From positions 1-64,000 of the forward strand of contig SFET01000005.1 of NCBI GenBank assembly GCA_004557125.1: DNA of 64,000 nt, given 5' to 3'. The translations under genes were made by a program, and so were the position numbers. The notes under the pieces are model-generated. The model was not told the DNA's origin, made no database searches, and was given only the letters and a program-made list of their open reading frames with translations. Source of the DNA: Clostridiales bacterium (GTDB lineage Bacteria > Bacillota > Clostridia > Christensenellales > Aristaeellaceae). Each line of letters begins with the position of its first letter. Positions within the stretch are counted from its first letter, which is position 1. Positions 58,057 to 64,000 of the stretch are shown piece after piece.

Positions 58057-58935
58057 TCACAGGTTGCTCTGCTTGCGGCTGACGCTCCTGCGCAGATCGT
58101 TTCCAAGGTTGGTAATGCACAGCATGGTGACCACCAGGAACGCGCCGGGGATGAGGATCATCCACCACGCGCCGGAGCTGAGCGCCTTCTCGGACAGGGA
58201 GAGCATGCTGCCCCAGCTGATGACTTCCAGCGGAAGTCCGATGCCCATGAAGCTGAGTGTGGACTCGGCCACGATGGCGCTGCGTACGTTCATGACCACC
58301 ATGAACATGATGGAGGAGAAGAAGTTCGGCGCAAGGTGCTTCCACAGAATGCGGAAGAAGCCCGCGCCCATGCAGCGTGCGGCGATCACGTGCTCGCTGT
58401 TGCGGATGCGCCGCACTTCTGTGCGCACGACCTTGGCGATGCTGGTCCAGCCGGTCACGCCGATGACCAGCGAGATGCTCAGTACGTTCGCCTTGCCCAG
58501 AATCGCCTGAATCAGCACCACCAGCAAAAGGCTCGGGATGCTCAGCACGATCTCGGTAAAGCGCATCATCAGATCGTCCAGCCACTTCGGGGCCAGGCCG
58601 CTGATGGAGCCGAAAACCACGGCGATGGTCGTGGAGATCAACGTCGCCAGAAAGCCGATGCACAGCGAGATGCGCCCGCCGTACCAGATCATCGAAAACA
58701 CGTCGCGGCCCATGGTGTCGGTGCCGAACAGGAACTCGGAATTCGGGGCCTGGGTGTAGTGGAACAGATCCATGTAGGCGGGATCCTTCGGGATGAACAG
58801 CTCGCAGCACAGGCAGCCCAGCACGATCACGGCCAGCAGGATCAGCGACGGCAGCGGCAGGCTGCGGCGGCGCCTGTGCTCCGGCTTTGCAGCGGGGGCG
58901 CTGCGGAGGCCCACCATGGCAAACCTATCTTCCAA
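58057..58935 (-). CDS. dppC: Dipeptide ABC transporter permease DppC
   Basis: This 292-residue permease has a basic N-terminus (KPEHRRRRSLPLPS), TM1, a short extracytoplasmic part (FLFGTDTMGRDVFSMIWYGGR) and the permease core with SGLAPKWLDDLMMRFTEIV, the EAA-type loop HVIAARCMGAGFFRILWKHLAPN and STLSFMGIGLPLEVISWG. The last residues are LGNDLRRSVSRKQSNL. It is probably started by the TTG at 58935, nine bases after GGAGG, overlapping the end of dppB by 11 bases; the ATG at 58917 is the alternative. It is the last gene of dppADFBC. Confidence 0.93.
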   Translation of the reverse strand: MEDRFAMVGLRSAPAAKPEHRRRRSLPLPSLILLAVIVLGCLCCELFIPKDPAYMDLFHYTQAPNSEFLFGTDTMGRDVFSMIWYGGRISLCIGFLATLISTTIAVVFGSISGLAPKWLDDLMMRFTEIVLSIPSLLLVVLIQAILGKANVLSISLVIGVTGWTSIAKVVRTEVRRIRNSEHVIAARCMGAGFFRILWKHLAPNFFSSIMFMVVMNVRSAIVAESTLSFMGIGLPLEVISWGSMLSLSEKALSSGAWWMILIPGAFLVVTMLCITNLGNDLRRSVSRKQSNL

Positions 58936-59938
58936 CTTCCGTCACCTCCGAGGTCTCCACGAGCTCATTTTCCTTCATGCGCGGGTCGATGCGCTCGTTG
59001 ATGATCTGCGCCGCCAGGTTGAACAGGATCACGATGGCCCCCGACAGGATGCACAGCACCATCAGCAGGTTGTAGTCCTGATAGCGGGCGCTCTCGTAGG
59101 ACAGCGTGCCGATGCCGGGGTAGGAGAACACCGTCTCGATGATGTAGGTGCCGCCGAGGATGTGGGGTACCGAGATGGCCATGATGCTCAGATACGCGGG
59201 AACGATGTTGCGCAGGCAGTGTTTGAACATCACCTGCCGCCTGTTCAGTCCCTTGGACTTGGCCAGCAGCACGTACTCCGCGCGGATCTCCTCCAGCAGC
59301 TTGTTGCGGATCATGTAGGCGTAATACCACAGGTGGTTGAGCACCGCCACCGTCAGTGGCAGGATCAGGTGCAGGATGCGGTCGCCGAGGTCATTTGCAT
59401 TGCCCACCGAGTACGCGCCGCTGCTGGGCAGCCAGCGCAGATTGACTGCGAACACCAGAATCAGCACCAGCGACAGCCAGAACTCCGGGATGCAGCTGAC
59501 CACCGTGCCGACCTTGCATAGGATTCGGTCGGGCCAGCGATCCTCGAACCAGGCGCAGAGGATGCCCAGTCCCAACGCCAGCGAGAAGATCAGCACAAAG
59601 CCGATGCCGCCCAGAATCAGCGTGTTCACCGCGCGTCCGCCGATCACCTCCAGCACGTCCGTCTTGTACTTGTAGGAGATGCCGAAGTCGCCGCGCAGCG
59701 CGCCCTGCAGCCAGCGCAGGTACTGCACGTGGATGGGCTCGTTCAGGCCCAGCTTCTCCTCGGCCCATTCGCGCTCATCGGGCTTCATCTTTTCCACCCG
59801 GTCGCCGTAGTAGGAGACCAGGGGGTCGCCGGGGGCGAGGCGGGCGATGTAGAAGGTGACGATGGAGAGCAGCAGCACGCTGAGAATGAAGATCAGCAGC
59901 TTCTGCCCGTAGTAGAGCCAGGGATTTTTGCGCATCAT
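58925..59938 (-). CDS. dppB: Dipeptide ABC transporter permease DppB
   Basis: This 337-residue permease has six TM helices. It contains VTFYIARLAPGDPLVSYYGD, EEKLGLNEPIHVQYLRWL, LRGDFGISYKYKTDVLEV, the EAA loop YVLLAKSKGLNRRQVMFKHCLRN and the closing ETVFSYPGIGTLSYESARYQD. The ATG at 59938 (MMRKNPWLYYG) has GGGAGGCGG upstream and overlaps the end of dppF by four bases. It builds the membrane channel with DppC. The ligand of the system may be di- or oligopeptides or nickel-like complexes; nothing here decides that. Confidence 0.95.
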   Translation of the reverse strand: MMRKNPWLYYGQKLLIFILSVLLLSIVTFYIARLAPGDPLVSYYGDRVEKMKPDEREWAEEKLGLNEPIHVQYLRWLQGALRGDFGISYKYKTDVLEVIGGRAVNTLILGGIGFVLIFSLALGLGILCAWFEDRWPDRILCKVGTVVSCIPEFWLSLVLILVFAVNLRWLPSSGAYSVGNANDLGDRILHLILPLTVAVLNHLWYYAYMIRNKLLEEIRAEYVLLAKSKGLNRRQVMFKHCLRNIVPAYLSIMAISVPHILGGTYIIETVFSYPGIGTLSYESARYQDYNLLMVLCILSGAIVILFNLAAQIINERIDPRMKENELVETSEVTEVGR

Positions 59939-60834
59939 GCGCCGCCTCCCCTCTGTAAGACATAGTGATCGGGTGCGACCTCGGTGAGCGTTCCCTCCCG
60001 GTCGAACTGCGCCGGGTCGAAGGCCTGCAGCGTCCGGGCGCGCTCCCGACGGGGATCGGGAATCGGAATCGCTGAGAGCAGCGCGCGGGTGTAGGGGTGG
60101 CGCGGGTCGTCGAACAGCTCCTGCGTGGGGGCCAGCTCCACCAGCTTTCCCCGGTACATCACGCCCACGCGGTCGCAGAGGTAGCGCACCACGGCAAGGT
60201 CGTGGGCGATGAACAGAAAGGAGAAGCCATGCTCGTCCTGCAAATGCTTGAACAGGTTGATGATCTGCGCCTGGATGGACACGTCCAGCGACGCGATGGG
60301 CTCGTCCGCCACCAGCAGTTCCGGCTCCATGGACAGCGCCCGGGCGATGGCCACCCGCTGGCGCATGCCGCCGGACAGCTCCGGAGGATACTTGTCCAGA
60401 TACGTGGGGTCGAGGCCCACGTACTTCAGCTGGAACTCGGCCTCGGCGCGCAGGGTGCCGCGCTTGGGGTGGATGTGGTGGATGGCCATGGGCTCGGCGA
60501 TGACGTCCGCCACCGTCATGTGCTGGTTCAGGCTCGAGGTGGAGTCCTGAAAGATCAGCTGCCGCGTGGTCTGGAGCATCTTTCGATTGGCACGGTACTG
60601 CTTCGGATCGCACACGTCCACGCCCTTGTACAGGATTTTGCCCTCCGTGGGCCTCAGTACGTTCATGGCGCAGCGCGCCACTGTGGACTTGCCGGAGCCA
60701 GATTCGCCCACCAGGCCGAGGATCTCGCCCCGGCGGAGCTGGAAGCTCACGTCGTCCACCGCCCGGATGGCGGCGCTGCGGGAGAGCTTGAAGCAGTGGG
60801 TCAGGTGCTGAACGTCCAGCAGAATCTCAGCCAT
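59935..60834 (-). CDS. dppF: Dipeptide ABC transporter ATP-binding protein DppF
   Basis: This 299-residue ABC ATPase has Walker A GESGSGKST, Q-loop LIFQDSTSSLNQ, signature LSGGMRQRVAIARAL, Walker B LLVADEPIASLD and H-loop FIAHDLAVV. The peptide-transporter extension is short and lacks the Cys cluster seen in the opp copies, ending PDHYVLQRGGGA. The ATG at 60834 has GGGAGGTGG upstream and overlaps the end of dppD by eight bases; a longer frame starting nine codons upstream is not supported. It works with DppD. Confidence 0.95.
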   Translation of the reverse strand: MAEILLDVQHLTHCFKLSRSAAIRAVDDVSFQLRRGEILGLVGESGSGKSTVARCAMNVLRPTEGKILYKGVDVCDPKQYRANRKMLQTTRQLIFQDSTSSLNQHMTVADVIAEPMAIHHIHPKRGTLRAEAEFQLKYVGLDPTYLDKYPPELSGGMRQRVAIARALSMEPELLVADEPIASLDVSIQAQIINLFKHLQDEHGFSFLFIAHDLAVVRYLCDRVGVMYRGKLVELAPTQELFDDPRHPYTRALLSAIPIPDPRRERARTLQAFDPAQFDREGTLTEVAPDHYVLQRGGGA

Positions 60835-61840
60835 GGAAGCCACCTCCCACCGGCGGTTCAACCTTCGGCGCGCGCTTATCCAGCAGCCAGGTCGCGGCGA
60901 AGTGGGTGGGCGAAACCTGGAACATCGGCGGTTCCTCCTCGTAATCGATGGCCAGCGCGTACTCGTTGCGACAGGCGAAGGCGTCGCCCACCGGGGGATC
61001 GATCAGCGACGGCGGCATGCCGGGGATGGTGTAGAGGGGTTCGCCCCGCTGGGCATAGGCCGGCAGCGAGCGCATCAGGCCCCAGGTGTAGGGGTGGCGC
61101 GGGTCGTAGAAGATCTCCTCGGTGGTGCCGATCTCCACGATCCGCCCGGCGTACATCACCGCAACCCGGTCCGCCACCCGGGCAACCACGCCCAGATCGT
61201 GGGAGACCAGCACCGTGGCCGTGCCCAGCTTCATCTGGATATCCCGCAGAAGGTCGAGAATCTGCGCCTGTATGGTCACGTCCAGCGCCGTGGTAGGTTC
61301 GTCCGCGAATAGGATGCGGGGGTTCGAGGCCAACGCGATGGCCAGCACGCTGCGCTGGCGCATGCCGCCGGAGAAATTGTAGGGATAGAGTCCATAGCGG
61401 CTCTCCGGCGCATCGATGCCCACCAGCTCCATCAGTTCGATGACCCGCCGGTGCACCGCATCGCGGCTGAGGCGGCGGTTGTGCACCCGCACGGCCTCGG
61501 CGATCTGCTCACCGATGGCGATGGTGGGGTTCAGCGAGGTCATGGGATCCTGAAACACCATGGAGAACAGCTTGCCCCGCAGGCGCTCCATGTCCCGGGG
61601 GCGATAGGCCGTGATGTCCACGCCGTCCACCAGGATGCTTCCGCCCTTGATGCGCGCGTCCTTGCGCAAGAGCTTCATGATCGCCTTGCACAGCACGCTC
61701 TTGCCCGAGCCGGACTCGCCCACGACGGCCAGCACCTCGCCCTCGTGCAGGGTGAAGGACACGTCCCGCACGGCCTGCAATTCGCCCCGCGGCGTGTCAA
61801 AGCTGACGCTGAGATTTTTCACTTCCAACAGTTCTGCCAT
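60827..61840 (-). CDS. dppD: Dipeptide ABC transporter ATP-binding protein DppD
   Basis: This 337-residue ABC ATPase has Walker A GESGSGKSV, Q-loop MVFQDPMTSLNP, signature FSGGMRQRSVLAIAL, Walker B ILFADEPTTALD and H-loop LVSHDLGVV. The C-terminal extension (GDAFACRNEYALAIDYEEEP, then HFAATWLLDKRAPKVEPP) is of the kind needed to recognise the frameshift in the OppD copy at 18.6 kb. It is the second gene of the operon, 79 bases after dppA, separated from it by a hairpin. The start at ATG 61840 is preceded by GAGGAGCGCT. Confidence 0.95.
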   Translation of the reverse strand: MAELLEVKNLSVSFDTPRGELQAVRDVSFTLHEGEVLAVVGESGSGKSVLCKAIMKLLRKDARIKGGSILVDGVDITAYRPRDMERLRGKLFSMVFQDPMTSLNPTIAIGEQIAEAVRVHNRRLSRDAVHRRVIELMELVGIDAPESRYGLYPYNFSGGMRQRSVLAIALASNPRILFADEPTTALDVTIQAQILDLLRDIQMKLGTATVLVSHDLGVVARVADRVAVMYAGRIVEIGTTEEIFYDPRHPYTWGLMRSLPAYAQRGEPLYTIPGMPPSLIDPPVGDAFACRNEYALAIDYEEEPPMFQVSPTHFAATWLLDKRAPKVEPPVGGGFHG

Positions 61841-61862
61841 AGCGCTCCTCGATACAGGAAGA

Positions 61863-61886
61863 CCCGCGACCGTCTCCGATCGCGGG
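61863..61886 (-). promoter_or_regulatory. Intercistronic hairpin between dppA and dppD
   Basis: CCCGCGA and TCGCGGG enclose a CG/CG pair and TCTC/GAGA loop with one mismatch. It probably stabilises the dppA message or lowers read-through, as seen after the other binding-protein genes in this window. Confidence 0.6.
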
Positions 61887-61919
61887 GATTCCGTGATTTC
61901 ATGCTTCGGATGCGAAGGT

Positions 61920-63452
61920 TCAGCCCTCCAGCGTCCATTCGGCCACGTTCCAGAAGATGCCCACGCCGTGGTGGCCCAAAATCGTGTCGGGATCGATGCC
62001 CTTGAGCCGGGAGGTGGCCACGTAGTCCGCGTCGATGTAGCAGATGAAGGCGTAGGCCGGGTCGTTGGCCAGCTCGATCTGGAAATTGGCGTAGGCCTCG
62101 GCGCGCACCGCCGGGTCGTCGCTCTCCCGGGCTTCGATCAGGTACTGATCCACCAGCGCGTTGGAGTAGCCGGAGTAGTTCGCGCCCTTGTCGGTGCCGA
62201 AGACCTTGTAGGTGTGGTCGTCCGCGTCAAAGGGGCTGCCCCAGCCGATGAGGTAAGCCATCTGTCCGCCCCAGTCCACCTTTTCAGGAATCTCGACGGA
62301 GCAGTTGATGCCCACCTGGCGCAGCATCTGCGCCGCGGCCTGGGCGATGTCCACGCGCACCTGATCGCCCGCGCCGACGCTGATGACGAAGCCGATTTCC
62401 TGTCCGTCGCGCTCGTAGAAGCCGTTTGCGTTCAGCGTGCAGCCGGCCTCCTCCAGTATGGCGCGCGCGCGGTCGGGGTCGTAGTCGTAGTGCTCAACGT
62501 CCTCGTAGTTGTATTCGTTGCGCTGCAGCGGACCGTAGGCGACGATGCCGTGCCCCAGAATCACCGCGTCCACGATGGCCTGACGGTCGATGGCGCAGCA
62601 GATCGCCGGAATGATGTCCCTGTTCTCCGTCCAGTAGGGGTTCCAGAAGTTGAACAGGATGCCGCGATAGTCGCTGGTCTCCATGCGGTAGACCGTGTAG
62701 CTCTCATCGCTTGCGAAGTTCTCCGCGTCCTTGGGGGTCAGCAGCGCCAGATCCAGCTCGCCGGTCTTCATCTGCATGGCCTGGGCGTTGTCGTCGGGCA
62801 CGATCTTGAAGATGATGCGCTCGATGTTGGGTGCGCCCTTGAAGTAGTCCTCGTTGCGGGCAAGGATGATGGCCTGGCCCTCGTCCCAGCTCTCCAGCTT
62901 GTAGGGGCCGGTGCCGACGGGATTGCGGAAGAACGCGGCGGACTGCATGTCCTCGCCCTCCAGCAGGTGCTTCGGCAGGATCGCCATGGTCATGTAGTCC
63001 AGGAAGGCCGCGTTGGGGGCGGTCAGGCGGAAGGCGACGGTCAGATCGTCGATCACCGTGATCTCCGCCACGTCCTCGTAGTTGGGGGCGTTCTCGGAGC
63101 CGTTCTCGGGATCCATGATGGCCTCGATGGTGAACTTCACGTCCTCGGCGGTGAAGGCCTCGCCGTCGTGCCACTTCACGCCCTCCTCCAGATGGAAGGT
63201 GTAGGTGTAGGTCGCCGCGTCGTACTCCCAGGACTTCGCAAGGCAGGGCACCACCTGGTTGTCGCCGTCGTGGGCGGTCAGGCCGTTGAAGATCAGGATG
63301 TTGATCTCGCCGTGCTCGTCCATGGCGGGGTTGATGCGGGTGTAGTCCCCGGACGCATAGGTCAGCGTGCTGCTGTCGGTCTCGGCAAGGGATGTTCCCG
63401 CCAGCGCCAGGAGCATCGCCAGAGCCAGGATCATTCTGAGAATTCGTTTCAT
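61920..63452 (-). CDS. dppA: Dipeptide/oligopeptide ABC transporter substrate-binding protein DppA
   Basis: This is a 510-residue exported protein. The signal peptide (1-23) ends GTSLAETDS with a signal peptidase I site and no Cys. The SBP_bac_5 fold is marked by LTYASGDYTRINPAMDEHG, YTFHLEEGVKWHDGEAFTAE, RNPVGTGPYKLESWDEG, AICCAIDRQAIVDAVILGHG and the late IGWGSPFDADDHTYKVFG. The start ATG 63452 lies 60 bases downstream of a promoter and behind GGAGGGACATGCC. It is the first gene of the operon dppADFBC and provides ligand specificity. Confidence 0.95.
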   Translation of the reverse strand: MKRILRMILALAMLLALAGTSLAETDSSTLTYASGDYTRINPAMDEHGEINILIFNGLTAHDGDNQVVPCLAKSWEYDAATYTYTFHLEEGVKWHDGEAFTAEDVKFTIEAIMDPENGSENAPNYEDVAEITVIDDLTVAFRLTAPNAAFLDYMTMAILPKHLLEGEDMQSAAFFRNPVGTGPYKLESWDEGQAIILARNEDYFKGAPNIERIIFKIVPDDNAQAMQMKTGELDLALLTPKDAENFASDESYTVYRMETSDYRGILFNFWNPYWTENRDIIPAICCAIDRQAIVDAVILGHGIVAYGPLQRNEYNYEDVEHYDYDPDRARAILEEAGCTLNANGFYERDGQEIGFVISVGAGDQVRVDIAQAAAQMLRQVGINCSVEIPEKVDWGGQMAYLIGWGSPFDADDHTYKVFGTDKGANYSGYSNALVDQYLIEARESDDPAVRAEAYANFQIELANDPAYAFICYIDADYVATSRLKGIDPDTILGHHGVGIFWNVAEWTLEG

Positions 63453-63507
63453 GAGGCATGTCCCTCCGAAATTGTGATTTGTTTTCAGCTGCGCAGTTTA
63501 TGCTGTG

Positions 63508-63536
63508 ATTGTAGCATACGCCCCTCCCCCGCACAA
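63508..63536 (-). promoter_or_regulatory. Promoter of the dpp operon
   Basis: On the minus strand TTGTGC (63536-63531) and TACAAT (63513-63508) are separated by 17 bases. Confidence 0.65.
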
Positions 63537-63696
63537 GCTCGGTGGGGGGATCAAAACCGGCTGTTTTCATCATCTTTTAACATTCCATGCCGTTGTCCAT
63601 GCTTCCGCGCGCCGCGCGACCCGTTTGCATAAAAATGTCCGCCGGATTTTTGACGAAGCTCCGAACATCTCTGCGCATAATTATTCATTTGTTTAC

Positions 63697-63725
63697 TTGA
63701 CATGACCACTGCATAAATGTATAAT
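63697..63725 (+). promoter_or_regulatory. Consensus promoter of argC
   Basis: TTGACA (63697-63702) and TATAAT (63720-63725) are both perfect with a 17-base spacer. Two copies of CTGCATAAA (63709-63717 and 63728-63736) overlap and follow the -10 box and may be ArgR-type operator parts. The rest of the 63453-63800 gap holds the dpp promoter and no gene. Confidence 0.8.
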
Positions 63726-63800
63726 ATCTGCATAAAATATGATTTTATCTATATATTATGCACAATTTACCGCACGATATGCAGGAAAGCGAGGTTGCAC

Positions 63801-64000
63801 ATGGCCCGCATATTTATTGATGGAAGCGCCGGAACCACCGGCCTGCGGATTCGCCAGCGCCTCTTGGAGCGCAGCGACATCGAACTGATCACCCTGCCGG
63901 AGGAGATGCGCAAGGACGAGAATGCGCGCCGGGACGCGCTGAACCGCGCGGACGTGGCCTTTCTGTGTCTGCCGGATGCGGCGGCGGTGGAGGCGGTCGG
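63801..64000 (+). CDS. argC: N-acetyl-gamma-glutamyl-phosphate reductase, N-terminal part (runs off the right edge)
   Basis: The first 66 residues are visible: a Rossmann start RIFIDGSAGTTGLRIRQRLL with the nucleotide loop GSAGTTG, then DIELITLPEEMRKDENAR and VAFLCLPDAAAVEAV. This is the short (type 2) ArgC, which reduces N-acetylglutamyl phosphate with NADPH in arginine biosynthesis. The ATG at 63801 follows GCGAGG. A consensus promoter with repeated CTGCATAAA elements lies upstream, suggesting arginine-dependent control. It is probably the first gene of an arg operon that continues to the right. Confidence 0.9.
   Translation, partial: MARIFIDGSAGTTGLRIRQRLLERSDIELITLPEEMRKDENARRDALNRADVAFLCLPDAAAVEAV

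Overview
The window is GC-rich and reads as the chromosome of an anaerobic Clostridia-type bacterium (Bacillota). Pointers are an [FeFe]-hydrogenase fused to rubredoxin and rubrerythrin, a Spo0A-type DNA-binding output domain, DUF3899 and DUF3798 proteins, TRAP and oligopeptide ABC importers, strong AGGAGG-type ribosome sites and near-consensus sigma-A promoters. The high GC and the substrate-binding proteins with plain signal peptides remind me of Christensenellales-like lineages, but that placement is a guess.

Layout. 1-2.5 kb: start of a membrane sugar transferase and a helicase with four helicase-associated repeats (minus strand). 2.7-4.5 kb: a tyrosine integrase flanked by two look-alike dyads, then a decayed second integrase. 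4.6-8.9 kb: the hydrogenase-rubrerythrin fusion, then a MoxR ATPase and VWA protein pair. 9-11.6 kb: a large PEP/pyruvate-binding-domain protein of unknown role. 12-14.9 kb: an arsenic operon (ArsR, permease, thioredoxin-like protein, ACR3). 15-21 kb: a decayed zone holding a frameshifted MATE pump with an intact MarR gene, a damaged opp operon, an apparently orphan cobalamin riboswitch, a truncated Y-family polymerase and an XRE gene with an early stop, ending at tRNA-Ala(GGC). 21.4-28.1 kb: a four-gene ABC importer with a DUF3798 binding protein and an unusual 757-residue permease. 28.2-36.5 kb: dipeptidase, TetM-like GTPase, AI-2E-family membrane protein, a U32 pair, a degenerate Spo0A-like regulator and phosphopentomutase. 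36.6-41.4 kb: a TRAP transporter, an aldolase of the DapA family and an IclR regulator with a clear palindromic operator. 41.6-44 kb: GAPDH and a secreted acidic protein. 44.2-57.8 kb (minus): oppBCDFA followed by a glycoside hydrolase-like protein, an M20 peptidase, an amidohydrolase and a GH78 rhamnosidase. 58-63.5 kb (minus): dppADFBC. 63.8 kb to the end: start of argC.

How it fits together. The right two thirds are dominated by uptake of peptides, organic acids and glycoconjugates, each importer sitting with matching intracellular hydrolases. The left third combines peroxide or oxygen defence (hydrogenase-rubrerythrin), arsenic efflux and mobile-element scars. The most notable items are the in-frame hydrogenase-rubrerythrin fusion with a preserved internal ribosome site, the Spo0A-like protein whose phospho-acceptor Asp is Glu, the orphan riboswitch inside a gene graveyard, and the DUF3798 importer with a large extracytoplasmic insertion in one permease.
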